From Peribacter sp964404805 (lineage in GTDB: Bacteria > Patescibacteriota > Gracilibacteria > Peribacterales > Peribacteraceae), in assembly GCA_964404805.1 (NCBI GenBank), contig CAYOLJ010000003.1, positions 1-33,101 on the forward strand: DNA of 33,101 nt, in the 5' to 3' direction. Shown here in pieces: positions 14,987 to 22,896 of this stretch. Position 1 is the stretch's first letter, and each line of letters begins with the position of its first letter. The notes under the pieces are model-generated. The model saw only the letters and a program-made list of their open reading frames with translations. It was not told the origin of the DNA and did no database searches. The position numbers were made by a program, and so were the translations under genes.

Positions 14987-16108
14987 TTACGCGGCCGAAG
15001 TGAGGTGCTTTTCGTATGCACCGATCATCGCTTCTAATGAGAGGCGCTCGCGTGCCGCGCACTTGCCGCGATGCGCCAGAGATTGCCGCCGTGCGGGGTT
15101 CTGCATTTCCTTCAGGGCGTCTTGCAGTGCTGTGACGGAACCTGCGGGCACTACGAGTGCCTCCTCCCCTGCCTGTAAGTATCCCGCTGTGCCACAGACG
15201 TCTGTCAAAATCACCGGCGTACCCAGCCAGAGGGCCTCCATCGGGGCGAGGGGGCAGGGATCGTGCTCACGCGAGGGGAGCACGAAGGCATCGAGTGATT
15301 GGTAGAACGCACCGATACCCTCGGCGATGGGATCGAGAATGCGTACGCGTTCCCCTTTCTCATTGATCTGCGCTGCCAGCGCTCGGATGCGCGTCTCGTC
15401 ACTGCCGCGCTCTCCCGTGGGGAGAATATCGAGTGTGACGTTCGGAAGATTCTCAATTGCGTTGAGTAGCAGATCCACACCCTTGTCGTGCGAGAGACGT
15501 GCAACCGTGCCGACATGCAGTGACGTTGATGCTGGTCGCGCAGGGGCCGTACCGCCTTCGAGATGAGATGGATCGATGCCATTGCCGATGGCAACAACAC
15601 GCTCAGGGGCAAAGCCTAATTGTTCCACGTAGATCTTTCGGCTCAGTTCCGAGACCGTTACCACGGTCGCGCCATCGCTTGCGCGTCGCAGGGCAGGAAG
15701 CCAAGGATTACGCTTAAGCCATCGGCCCACACGATCGTGCTCTACCCATAGCACTTTGAGCCCGCGTTCTCTGGCGATGGGGGTAAGGAGGAGTTTTTCG
15801 GTGAGGCTGAGCATAACCAAGGCATCGAGTGGTCCGAATTCCGCCATCGCCGAGATGAGGCGCTGACGCATGGGTATGCGGCGCCAGAGAAAACTCACAG
15901 CACCCCACTTGGTAACGGGGGGCGGACCGATCTTCAGTTCGCCCGCAAGAATACCTTCATCCTGACAGAGCTTGAGTAGCGCGGGGCAGCTGCCGAGAAA
16001 GGCAACGCCGTGATTTCGTGCTGCAAGCCCCCGCAGAAGCGCCATGGTCTGCACCTCGGCACCACCATAGCGGCTCTCAAGCGGAAAACGAGTGAAGAGC
16101 ATTCGCAT
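14987..16108 (-). CDS. Glycosyltransferase family 4 (GT-B) protein
   Basis: 373 residues, normal for GT4. It probably transfers a sugar from a nucleotide donor to a lipid or polysaccharide at the inner membrane face. Seen: an N-terminal acceptor lobe starting MLFTRFPLESRYGGAEVQ (Gly-Gly-Ala motif), VVTVSELSRK and GNGID at the lobe junction, the donor lobe VGTVARLSHDKGVDLLLNAI with the conserved Arg/Lys (205, 209), and LPSREHDPCPLAPMEALWLGTPVI. In the last motif the first Glu of the usual EX7E is an Asp (D283) with E281 nearby. The sugar and acceptor cannot be told. No other polysaccharide genes are adjacent; the neighbouring amidase and the distant galU fit an envelope role. Confidence 0.9.
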   Translation of the reverse strand: MRMLFTRFPLESRYGGAEVQTMALLRGLAARNHGVAFLGSCPALLKLCQDEGILAGELKIGPPPVTKWGAVSFLWRRIPMRQRLISAMAEFGPLDALVMLSLTEKLLLTPIARERGLKVLWVEHDRVGRWLKRNPWLPALRRASDGATVVTVSELSRKIYVEQLGFAPERVVAIGNGIDPSHLEGGTAPARPASTSLHVGTVARLSHDKGVDLLLNAIENLPNVTLDILPTGERGSDETRIRALAAQINEKGERVRILDPIAEGIGAFYQSLDAFVLPSREHDPCPLAPMEALWLGTPVILTDVCGTAGYLQAGEEALVVPAGSVTALQDALKEMQNPARRQSLAHRGKCAARERLSLEAMIGAYEKHLTSAA

Positions 16109-16125
16109 AGTTCAAAAGAATCGAG

Positions 16126-16168
16126 CTGGTATCTCCACGCTACCAGTTACTGGCTACCGACGACCAGT
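16126..16168. repeat. Nested CTGGTA/TACCAG inverted repeats
   Basis: CTGGTA (16126-16131) with TACCAG (16141-16146), and ACTGG (16149-16153) with CCAGT (16164-16168). They lie in the 62-nt gap between the P-loop-like gene and GT4, and could act as a terminator for the former or be a mobile palindrome remnant. Confidence 0.45.
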
Positions 16169-16170
16169 GA

Positions 16171-16557
16171 TTACGCAACGAGCTTATGAAGCGTGGCACA
16201 CGTCTCGCCTACCGACTGTTTCGTTGTGTCGATCACGCGATCGTAGACCGTCTTGGCCCTCGTCTTACCCAAATAGACCGATGTGAGATCTTTGGGGAAC
16301 GACTCCTCCACGGTGTCGAGCATTTCGGCGGCGGGGCAGGTGATCACTACGTTGTATCCTTCCTTCAATGCCTCTTTGGCACATTCACAGGCAACCAAAA
16401 GCGCGAAAAACGCTCCCATGCCGATCACATCATCAGGATCCTGCGTTGCATCCAAATCTTCGAGTGCCAAATGTCGCCAATCGGGGTGATCTGACAGGAA
16501 TTTATCCACGATCACGCCGCGTGTAACCTCAGTGCCACCAGAGAGAAGCAAGACCAT
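16171..16557 (-). CDS. P-loop kinase-like protein with degenerate Walker A
   Basis: 128 residues from ATG 16557; an ATG at 16590 would add 11 residues. The layout recalls small nucleoside/adenylate-type kinases: hydrophobic strand MVLLLS followed by GGTEVTRGVIVDKFL where GxxGxGK[S/T] is expected, HLALEDLDA, a helix rich in Ala/Cys (FFALLVACECAKEAL), a strand NVVITCPA and a final SVYLGKTRAKTVYDRV. The glycine-lysine-serine core is missing, so nucleotide binding is doubtful. No exact family recognised. A TACTAT box lies upstream near 16580. The next upstream gene on this strand is a receiver-domain gene that is also missing a key residue. Confidence 0.65.
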   Translation of the reverse strand: MVLLLSGGTEVTRGVIVDKFLSDHPDWRHLALEDLDATQDPDDVIGMGAFFALLVACECAKEALKEGYNVVITCPAAEMLDTVEESFPKDLTSVYLGKTRAKTVYDRVIDTTKQSVGETCATLHKLVA

Positions 16558-16664
16558 AGGTTCTATTTGGATATCACACCATAGTACCATAAATTGCGTT
16601 TTTTTGAAATGATCAAGGGATCCCTTGGGTAAGCCAAGAACAAGGAGTGGCTCTCAAAAAACCT

Positions 16665-17054
16665 TTATGCTGCCAACATCATGCTGAGCCGGCTCTCAAA
16701 ATCCTCCTGATAGGTCGAAAGTGCCTCATCTGCTCCTGCATGCAGGGCGATAGGTTTGGCTTCGTCTTCGAAGGAGTTTTCTCTGCGTGCCGTCGCCAGT
16801 GCGATGCATGCAGTCGTATTCGTACTGCGTAGTTTTGCGATCACGTCTCCGCCGTCACGCCCATTGTCGAGGTCGAAGTCGATCACACCGGCATCGATTT
16901 GGTCTCGGCCCTGTTCTGCGATGATACTGATCGCTTCACGGGCCGACGTGGCGGTGATCACCTCGCTCTCGGGCTGTGCACTCTTAGTGAGACCCGTGAG
17001 GTAGCGGAGCTTCTCGGGCAGATCATCAACAACGAGAATGCGTTGCTTTGGCAT
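16665..17054 (-). CDS. Stand-alone response-regulator receiver domain, atypical
   Basis: 129 residues from ATG 17054; the ATG at 17087 would add a Pro-rich MEPPAPSPIPP that lies in the leader. The CheY-like fold is clear: RILVVDDLPEK (acidic pair), DAGVIDFDLDNGRDGG (phospho-acceptor Asp in GVID), ALATAR (Thr) and HAGADEALSTY. The conserved Lys that normally follows GAD-x-x-L-x-K-P is absent (STYQ), and the loop after the acceptor Asp is longer than usual. No output domain and no histidine kinase in the window. It may be a pseudo-receiver or a scaffold. Convergent or divergent partners give no pathway clue. Confidence 0.82.
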   Translation of the reverse strand: MPKQRILVVDDLPEKLRYLTGLTKSAQPESEVITATSAREAISIIAEQGRDQIDAGVIDFDLDNGRDGGDVIAKLRSTNTTACIALATARRENSFEDEAKPIALHAGADEALSTYQEDFESRLSMMLAA

Positions 17055-17253
17055 AGGGGGGATGGGGGAAGGAGCAGGTGGCTCCATTGTCCGTGGTGTG
17101 CGCTCTCACGGCACCTTCTGCATGTGCGGAAGAAATGCACTGACGCGTTTTTGCCTTGGGGATGAGCAAAACCGATACACGTGGAACTCGCTCCAATTCT
17201 GTGAGAATATGAGGGGTGGTCTCATCGTTTTTGATTCGTACTCCCATGCGGAT

Positions 17254-17496
17254 ATGAGTGACATGCAGCTCTACATCCTGATGGCTATCGTCATCCTCGC
17301 GCTTATTGTGGTCTTCAAGGTTTTTGTACTCAAGAAACGACTTCCTGCCAAGATGTCTCGTCTGGCGGGGATCGCATTCGTGCTGATCATTGCCGGTATG
17401 GCCTTCGGTGATCAGCGTCTGCTTGGCTACAGCTTAATGGGAGCTGGCGTGCTGCTCGCGCTCGTTGATATCGTGCGTCAGTGGCGCAAGAAGTAG
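17254..17496 (+). CDS. Small three-helix membrane protein
   Basis: 80 residues from ATG 17254 (MSDMQLYILMAIVIL). Three hydrophobic segments are seen: about 4-24, 35-50 and 55-72, with basic residues between (KKRLPAKMSR) and at the end (RQWRKK). No family recognised. An in-frame ATG at 17209 would add 15 polar residues. The stop is 3 nt from the stop of the convergent gene. Confidence 0.65.
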   Translation: MSDMQLYILMAIVILALIVVFKVFVLKKRLPAKMSRLAGIAFVLIIAGMAFGDQRLLGYSLMGAGVLLALVDIVRQWRKK

Positions 17497-17499
17497 AAA

Positions 17500-17829
17500 T
17501 CAGGATTTTTCTTCCGATTCACAGTTCAACACGTCGTAAAGTTGCGATCGAGTTTTGTGATCACGTTCGAGCACCCGCACTGCGGCACGTAAAAGGCCTT
17601 TATACTCTTCTGCAAATCTTTTTCGCAGCTCCGCAATCTCTTCTGCTGCGCTTGGCTGAGCCACAATGGTTTCGGCCACCTGTAGTGATTCTTCTGCAGG
17701 ATCTACCGGTGCCTGTGTCTGCGCCTCCTTCTCTGCTCTCAGGCGCTTCTGCGTCGCGCGTACTTCTCGAAGAGCAGCACCCATCAATATGCGCCTCGCG
17801 ACTTTCGATGGCTGTGGGGATTCGGACAT
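17500..17829 (-). CDS. Small hypothetical coiled-coil protein
   Basis: 109 residues, highly charged. There are two helical stretches: REVRATQKRLRAEKEAQ and AAEEIAELRKRFAEEYKGLLRAAVRVLERD, the second with heptad-like spacing. A Glu/Ser tail ends it. No signal or membrane segment, no family recognised. It has the clearest leaderless promoter in the window (TTGAAA, 16 nt, TATAAT, then 8 nt to the ATG), and a palindrome overlaps the -35, so it may be regulated. Confidence 0.7.
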   Translation of the reverse strand: MSESPQPSKVARRILMGAALREVRATQKRLRAEKEAQTQAPVDPAEESLQVAETIVAQPSAAEEIAELRKRFAEEYKGLLRAAVRVLERDHKTRSQLYDVLNCESEEKS

Positions 17830-17837
17830 ATATTGAA

Positions 17838-17865
17838 ATTATAAACTAATTTGAATACTTTTCAA
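17838..17865 (-). promoter_or_regulatory. Strong promoter with overlapping palindrome for the coiled-coil gene
   Basis: On the minus strand, TTGAAA (17860-17865), a 16-nt spacer and TATAAT (17838-17843). The ATG at 17829 is 8 nt further. A palindrome TACTT-ttc-AAGTA (about 17856-17868) covers the -35 and could be an operator. Confidence 0.75.
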
Positions 17866-17882
17866 GTATCTGCCTTTTTCTC

Positions 17883-17939
17883 TTATCCAATCTTTTCCTG
17901 CCCTCCCATATACGGCCTGAGTGCCTCGGGGATCGTCAC
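17883..17939 (-). repeat. Duplicate of the serS 3' end (orphan copy)
   Basis: 57 bp, 54 identical to 17970-18026. On the minus strand it still encodes VTIPEALRPYMGGQEKIG and a stop. Two of the three differences are synonymous and one is Lys/Glu. It is outside the serS frame now. Confidence 0.9.
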
Positions 17940-17963
17940 CCGTTCGGCTTCGCTCAGGGTGAC
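17935..17963 (-). repeat. Palindromic element between the two serS tails
   Basis: GTCACCC, a 15-nt middle (TGAGCGAAGCCGAAC) and GGGTGAC: perfect 7-bp arms. Related to 2933-2960. Its GTGAC end is shared with the start of the duplicated serS segment. The pattern CCCTGAGCGAAG-CGAAGGG is one I recall as a common interspersed repeat in various bacterial genomes. Confidence 0.75.
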
Positions 17964-17969
17964 TTCTGT

Positions 17970-18026
17970 TTATCCAATTTTTTTCTGGCCTCCCATATAC
18001 GGCCTGAGTGCCTCGGGGATCGTCAC
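17970..18026 (-). repeat. serS: serS 3' end, in-gene copy of the 57-bp duplication
   Basis: Encodes the last 18 codons and stop of serS (ending GGQKKIG). The partner copy is at 17883-17939; 30 nt with most of a palindrome separate them. Confidence 0.9.
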
Positions 18027-19271
18027 GCTCCCATCTTCATTTTGATTCATCTCCAAAAGCGGAATCAAAATGCGCGGGCTTGCGATACACGTGTTATTCA
18101 GTGTGTGGACGAAGAGCTTCTTGCCCTCAGATGTCTCGTACTTGATATTGAGCCGGCGCGCCTGGAAGTCGCCGAGGTATGAGCAGGAATGCGTCTCGCC
18201 GTAGCTCTCGCGGCTGGGCATATAGGTTTCGATGTCCTGCATGTAGACCTTGCCCTTGCCCATGTCGCCCGTGCAGATGTCGAGCACGCGGTAGGGCAGA
18301 TTGAGCATCTGCAGTACGTCCTCTGCATTCGTGCGGATCTCTTCGAAGAGGGCGAGGCTAATCTCGGTATTGGCGGGACACAGCACCACCTGCTCCACCT
18401 TGTCGAACTGGTGAATGCGATACAGGCCCTTGGTATCTTTGCCGTACGTGCCCGCCTCGCGACGGAAGCACGGCGAGAATCCTGCATAGCGTTTGGGCAG
18501 GTCATTTTCTTTGAGCACTTCATCTTTGTGGTAACTGCAGACCGAGACTTCTGATGTGCCAATCATGTAAAGATCATCAGCCTCAATTTTCTCGCCACGC
18601 TTCTCCTGCGCGCCCACGGCGTAGGTCTGCTCTTCGGCCCCCGGGAAGAACCCCGTGCCCATGAGACAATCCCAGTTCGCCATGTAGGGTGGCGTGAAGT
18701 GGATCCAACCTTTCTTACTGAGGTGATCGAGCGCGAGTTGCAGCACAGCGCGATGGAGCCTCGCCCCGTCCCCTTTCAAAAAGTAACTGCGTGCGCCGGC
18801 CAGCTTGACCCCGCGCGGGATATCGATGATGTCCAACGCCTCACCCAGCGTGACGTGATCTTTGGGCTCCGTCACCTTGAGAAGTTTCTTCGGGTCCCCC
18901 CACTTCTTCACCTCCACGTTATCTTTCTCGCCCTTGCCCACTGGTACGCGCGGGTGGGGGAGAGCTGGGAGCATGAGCTGCATGCTTTGCCACGTCTCTT
19001 CGGTCTGTTCTAGTTCGCCCAGGCGGTGCTTGAGTGTCTCAGAGAGGCCTTTCATTTCCTTGAGCGCATCTTCCTTCTCCTTTCCCTTGAGCCCAGGGAT
19101 TCTCTTGTTGGCGGAATTCTGCTTCGCGCGCATCTCATCCGTGAGCTGCTTCAATTCGCGCCGCAGTTCATCCAGTTTCAGAAATTCCTTCACCGAAATC
19201 TTGATGCCCTTCTTCTCGGCGGCATCTTGGTAGATGTCGGGCTGGCTGCGAAGATCTGTGAGATCGATCAT
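17970..19271 (-). CDS. serS: Seryl-tRNA synthetase
   Basis: 433 residues from ATG 19271, usual length. Class II synthetase that charges tRNA-Ser (and tRNA-Sec). The N-terminal coiled-coil arm that contacts the tRNA long variable arm is evident (about 30-105, ELRRELKQLTDEMRAKQ...KHRLGELEQTEE). Motif 2 is FSPCFRREAGTYGKDTKGLYRIHQF; motif 3 contains CIASPRILIPLLE with the conserved Arg. The C-terminus is the standard IPEALRPYMGG. A TACACT box (19278-19283) is 6 nt before the ATG, with no Shine-Dalgarno; longer upstream extensions are unsupported. Its last 57 bp are repeated just downstream around a palindrome. Confidence 0.96.
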   Translation of the reverse strand: MIDLTDLRSQPDIYQDAAEKKGIKISVKEFLKLDELRRELKQLTDEMRAKQNSANKRIPGLKGKEKEDALKEMKGLSETLKHRLGELEQTEETWQSMQLMLPALPHPRVPVGKGEKDNVEVKKWGDPKKLLKVTEPKDHVTLGEALDIIDIPRGVKLAGARSYFLKGDGARLHRAVLQLALDHLSKKGWIHFTPPYMANWDCLMGTGFFPGAEEQTYAVGAQEKRGEKIEADDLYMIGTSEVSVCSYHKDEVLKENDLPKRYAGFSPCFRREAGTYGKDTKGLYRIHQFDKVEQVVLCPANTEISLALFEEIRTNAEDVLQMLNLPYRVLDICTGDMGKGKVYMQDIETYMPSRESYGETHSCSYLGDFQARRLNIKYETSEGKKLFVHTLNNTCIASPRILIPLLEMNQNEDGSVTIPEALRPYMGGQKKIG

Positions 19272-19277
19272 GGGTAA

Positions 19278-19283
19278 AGTGTA
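19278..19283 (-). promoter_or_regulatory. -10-like box TACACT for serS
   Basis: TACACT (minus strand) ends 6 nt before the serS ATG. The preceding CCGC is the same as at galU (22710-22715), another TACACT start. Confidence 0.45.
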
Positions 19284-19404
19284 GCGGAAAGGCTTATTGT
19301 GCTGCACCCTTTTCATCTCCCTCTTCGGGTGGCTAGAAAGAGGGGATAATACAAAAAAACACACCCAAAAGAGCCATATCCATGGACGGGGAGCGCCATC
19401 TTGG

Positions 19405-19410
19405 TACAAT
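19405..19410 (+). promoter_or_regulatory. -10-like box TACAAT for uvrB
   Basis: TACAAT ends 8 nt before the uvrB ATG. The -35 is weak. Divergent from serS across ~150 bp. Confidence 0.45.
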
Positions 19411-19418
19411 TCAAAAAC

Positions 19419-21398
19419 ATGTCTAAGACCAAACCATTCAAACTTGTTTCACCCTTTCAGCCGACTGGCGACCAGCCGACCGCGATTGCCAAGCTTATCG
19501 AGAATCTCAAGAAGGGCGAAAAGCACCAGACCCTGCTCGGCGCGACAGGCACGGGCAAGACCTTCACGATCGCCAACGTGGTTCAGGCGGTGCAGCGACC
19601 CACCTTGGTCCTTGCGCACAACAAAACACTGGCTGCCCAGCTCTGCAGTGAGTTTCGCGAGTTCTTCCCCGAAAATGCAGTGAGCTATTTTGTTTCATAC
19701 TATGACTATTACCAACCAGAGGCATACCTGCCTGCGACCGATACGTATATCGAGAAAGACGCCAGTATCAACGAAGAGATTGAGAAGTTCCGTCACGCGG
19801 CGACCATTAATCTGCTCACGCGCAAAGATGTGCTCATTGTTGCCTCGGTATCGTGTATCTACGGGCTTGGTAATGTTTCGGATTACGAAGCGCTCGCGAT
19901 CCATCTGAAGCGCGGCCAGCCCATCCAGCGCGATACGCTCTTGCGTCGCCTCACCGATATTCAGTATCGCCGCAGCGGAATCGAGTTTAAGCAGGGCATG
20001 TTTCACGTGCTCGGCGACACGGTCGAGATCTTCCCTCATGGCGGCGACACGGCAATCCGTCTCGAGGTGCCCTTCGACGAGATCGACTCGATTGAGGAGG
20101 TCGACAGTTTTACGGGGGAGCTCGTGAAGAAGCTCGACGAAGTGGCAATCTTCCCTGCCGCACACAACGTCACGACTAAAGAGAAAATCGACCGTGCAAC
20201 GGCCGCGATTCTCGAAGATATGAAGGTACAAGAGCAGAAGTTCCTCGAGGCCAAAGAGTTCGCCAAAGCCGAGCGCATCCGCACACGCACCGAGTACGAC
20301 GTCGAGATGCTCAAAGAGACGGGCTACTGCACCGGCGTCGAGAACTACGTGCGCTACCTAGAAGAGAAGAAGCCCGACACACCACCCTCAACCCTGCTCG
20401 ATTACTTCCCCAAGGATTTTCTGCTCGTAGTGGATGAGTCACATATCAGTATTCCGCAGGTGGGTGGCATGTACGAGGGAAATCGCTCTCGAAAGCAGAC
20501 GCTTGTTGATTTCGGATTCCGGCTTCCCAGCTCACACGATAATCGCCCGTTGAAATTCAAGGAATTCGAGGCGCACATCGGGCAGGCGATCTACACGACG
20601 GCCACACCCGGCAAATACGAGTACGCTCACACAGCCAAGCATCAGATTGTGGAGCAGATCATTCGTCCCACGGGGCTGCTCGATCCGCCGGTGACCGTGA
20701 AGCCATCGAAGCACCAGATTGATGACCTCATGAGCGAAATTCAGCAGGCGCTCAAGCGCAAAGAACGCGTGCTGCTTACCACGCTTACCAAGAAGATGTC
20801 CGAAGATCTCACGCAGTTCCTGCAGGATGCCGACCTGAAAGTCCGTTATCTACACAGTGATATCGAGACCATGGAGCGCATCGAGATTCTGCGACAGCTG
20901 CGTATCGGCGATATCGACATCGTCGTCGGCATCAACCTGCTGCGTGAGGGATTGGATCTGCCCGAAGTGAGCTTCATCGGTATTCTCGATGCCGACAAAC
21001 AGGGATTTTTACGCTCACGCGATGCACTCATCCAGACAATCGGACGCTGCGCCCGTAACGTGAACGGTCATGTCACGCTCTATGGCGACAAGATGACCGA
21101 TGCCATGCGACAGGCCATCGACGAGACGGATCGTCGTCGCACGATTCAAGAGGCGTATAACAAAAAACATGGCATCACTCCCCAGACGATCAAGAAGGCG
21201 GTAAAAGACATTGCCGAGGCGCACAGCAAGGCAGCACTCAAACATCCCCGTCGCGATCACACCAAGATTCCGAAAGACGAGAAGAAGCGTCTGCTCGAGG
21301 AACTCGACGCGCAGATGGAGCTGGCCGCGGCGAATCTGGAGTTCGAAAAGGCGGCAGATTTGCGCGACGAAATTGATCTGCTCAAGAAGGAACTCTAG
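19419..21398 (+). CDS. uvrB: UvrABC system protein B
   Basis: 659 residues, full length. UvrB is the damage-verification helicase-like subunit of nucleotide excision repair, loaded by UvrA and cut by UvrC. Seen: PTGDQPTAI at the start, Walker A GATGTGKT (41-48), the beta-hairpin region YYDYYQPEAYLP, motif II VVDESH, GMYEGNRSRK, motifs V-VI LLREGLDLPEV and QTIGRCARN, and the C-terminal UVR domain (LDAQMELAAANLEFEKAADLRDEI) that binds UvrC. The ATG at 19419 gives the usual N-terminus. uvrA and uvrC are not in this window. Confidence 0.97.
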   Translation: MSKTKPFKLVSPFQPTGDQPTAIAKLIENLKKGEKHQTLLGATGTGKTFTIANVVQAVQRPTLVLAHNKTLAAQLCSEFREFFPENAVSYFVSYYDYYQPEAYLPATDTYIEKDASINEEIEKFRHAATINLLTRKDVLIVASVSCIYGLGNVSDYEALAIHLKRGQPIQRDTLLRRLTDIQYRRSGIEFKQGMFHVLGDTVEIFPHGGDTAIRLEVPFDEIDSIEEVDSFTGELVKKLDEVAIFPAAHNVTTKEKIDRATAAILEDMKVQEQKFLEAKEFAKAERIRTRTEYDVEMLKETGYCTGVENYVRYLEEKKPDTPPSTLLDYFPKDFLLVVDESHISIPQVGGMYEGNRSRKQTLVDFGFRLPSSHDNRPLKFKEFEAHIGQAIYTTATPGKYEYAHTAKHQIVEQIIRPTGLLDPPVTVKPSKHQIDDLMSEIQQALKRKERVLLTTLTKKMSEDLTQFLQDADLKVRYLHSDIETMERIEILRQLRIGDIDIVVGINLLREGLDLPEVSFIGILDADKQGFLRSRDALIQTIGRCARNVNGHVTLYGDKMTDAMRQAIDETDRRRTIQEAYNKKHGITPQTIKKAVKDIAEAHSKAALKHPRRDHTKIPKDEKKRLLEELDAQMELAAANLEFEKAADLRDEIDLLKKEL

Positions 21399-21445
21399 AG
21401 GCCTAAAAGTCGCTTTTGTGGCTAGCAAAAGGGCTTGGGAATTAA

Positions 21446-21473
21446 TTGACATAGAACAGAACTAACGTAGAAT
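21446..21473 (+). promoter_or_regulatory. Consensus promoter of the Tyr-rich secreted protein gene
   Basis: Perfect TTGACA (21446-21451), a 16-nt spacer and TAGAAT (21468-21473). The ATG is 9 nt downstream, so the transcript would have almost no leader. It is the best -35 in the window. Confidence 0.8.
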
Positions 21474-21482
21474 CATCGCTCT

Positions 21483-21866
21483 ATGGTCACCCTCTCCTCC
21501 CGTATCCGCTTCGCCGTCACGACGGCAGCCATCCTCGCCTCCTCTCTCTTCGCCCTCCCGGCACAGGCCTCTTCGCCCAATTATCGATACGACTGGGACA
21601 GAGAGTGGCTGCAGCAGACGAATGGCGGTTTTGCCGACAGCTACTTCTACGACCCCACGATCTTTTACTACACGCTGCCATCACGTGCGAAGAGTTTCGC
21701 CCTGCATCCCTATCACCGTCAGAACTACTACAAAACGTACCATCCGTTTCCTGCTCCAGCCTCGTACCAAGCAGAGCCGACTCCGCAGGATCTCTACATG
21801 TGTGGCAACTACACCTTCTCACGCTACGATCGTGTGCCACCGTTCGGATACGAGTGTCAGCGCTGA
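21483..21866 (+). CDS. Small secreted Tyr-rich protein, unknown
   Basis: 127 residues with a signal peptide (about 1-29, FALPAQA followed by S). The mature part is rich in Tyr, Phe, Pro and His (YRYDWDREW, SYFYDPTIFYYTLPSR, YHRQNYYKTYHPFPAP) with two Cys near the end (MCGNYTFSRYDRVPPFGYECQR region). No family recognised. The composition suggests an aromatic-rich surface protein. It has a near-consensus leaderless promoter, implying strong expression. Convergent with galU, 4 nt apart. Confidence 0.75.
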   Translation: MVTLSSRIRFAVTTAAILASSLFALPAQASSPNYRYDWDREWLQQTNGGFADSYFYDPTIFYYTLPSRAKSFALHPYHRQNYYKTYHPFPAPASYQAEPTPQDLYMCGNYTFSRYDRVPPFGYECQR

Positions 21867-21870
21867 GATG

Positions 21871-22701
21871 CTATTCGAGCATACCGAGCGTCTGCACCGC
21901 TTTGGCGTATCCTTCGGGCGTTCCTGTGTCGATGCGTGAACCGCTGCACTCGAAGGCGTAGACCGGCAGGGTCTTGAGTTTAGCAATGAGCGCATCAATC
22001 AGACGGATCTCACCGTCTTTGCCTGCAGCGACATTCGGCAGTGATGCAATCACGGATTGCGGGATCAGGTAGCGTCCTACGATGCCCAGCGTGGATGGGG
22101 CCTTCACGGGGTCCGGCTTCTCGACGAGGCCTTTCACTTTTCTCAAGCGAGGATTTCCAGAAACCTCGCCGTCGATATCGACGATTCCGTAACGGTTCGT
22201 CTTCTCACGCGGGATATTCTCAACAGCGATCAGCGCAAATTCCTTTTCGGGAATATCTTTGGCCGCTTCGATGAGCTGCACGATGCCGGGCTTGTCTCCC
22301 ACAAAGAGGTCATCACCGAAGAGCACGGCGACCATTTCGCTCTTCACAAATTTCTCGGCTTGCAGAATCGCATGACCATCGCCGAGCATCTGTTCCTGAT
22401 ATGCCGTTTCGAAGTGCGCTTTAGCGTAGGGCTTGAGTGAATCGAGGAGCTCCTCCTTCCCTCGTTGCTTCAACTCCTTCATGAGCGCGGGGTCCTCTTG
22501 AAAGTACTCGATAATTTCCTCCTTGCCGTGGCTGATGACGAAGCAGATATCGGTAATACCAGCCTCGAGACACTCGTCCACGATGTACGCGATGATGGGA
22601 CGATTGCCGAGAGGGAGTAATTCCTTGGGCACGGCCTTCGTCCACGGCAGAAAACGTGTGCCGAGACCGGCGACGGGGAGAATAGCTTGAGTGATCTTCA
22701 T
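21871..22701 (-). CDS. galU: UTP-glucose-1-phosphate uridylyltransferase
   Basis: 276 residues from ATG 22701. It makes UDP-glucose from UTP and glucose-1-phosphate, a precursor for surface glycans. Seen: the nucleotidyl-transferase signature AGLGTRFLPWTKAVPKELLPL (with GxGTRxxPxTK), FVISHGKEEIIEYF, LFGDDLFVGD (metal-binding Asp), VEKPDPVKAPS, and GRYLI. Ends with YAKAVQTLGMLE. A TACACT box is 8 nt upstream of the ATG. The GT4 protein in this window could use its product, but this is not shown. Confidence 0.93.
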   Translation of the reverse strand: MKITQAILPVAGLGTRFLPWTKAVPKELLPLGNRPIIAYIVDECLEAGITDICFVISHGKEEIIEYFQEDPALMKELKQRGKEELLDSLKPYAKAHFETAYQEQMLGDGHAILQAEKFVKSEMVAVLFGDDLFVGDKPGIVQLIEAAKDIPEKEFALIAVENIPREKTNRYGIVDIDGEVSGNPRLRKVKGLVEKPDPVKAPSTLGIVGRYLIPQSVIASLPNVAAGKDGEIRLIDALIAKLKTLPVYAFECSGSRIDTGTPEGYAKAVQTLGMLE

Positions 22702-22709
22702 CGAAGAAG

Positions 22710-22715
22710 AGTGTA
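22710..22715 (-). promoter_or_regulatory. -10-like box TACACT for galU
   Basis: TACACT on the minus strand, 8 nt before the galU ATG, in the same CCGC context as the serS box. Confidence 0.4.
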
Positions 22716-22840
22716 GCGGAGAAGAGTGGGGAAACCGAAGCGAGCAAGAGCACCAAAAATCCCAAAAATGCCGTATAGGATTTTCCGCTCTCTCATGCGC
22801 AATGCGTGCCATTCACTATGGGCTCTCTTGAGGGGCTTGT

Positions 22841-22869
22841 TTGACCCAAACAGCAAAAACCGCTACAAT
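22841..22869 (+). promoter_or_regulatory. Promoter of the 89-residue hypothetical gene
   Basis: TTGACC (22841-22846), 17-nt spacer, TACAAT (22864-22869). The ATG at 22897 is 27 nt further, giving a leader of about 20 nt without a Shine-Dalgarno. Confidence 0.75.
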
Positions 22870-22896
22870 GCTTCGAAATCTTCCACACAAACTCCC

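Noticed and set aside
17883..18026. CRISPR-like array
   Set aside because: Only two repeat copies, and they are coding sequence of serS; no cas gene.
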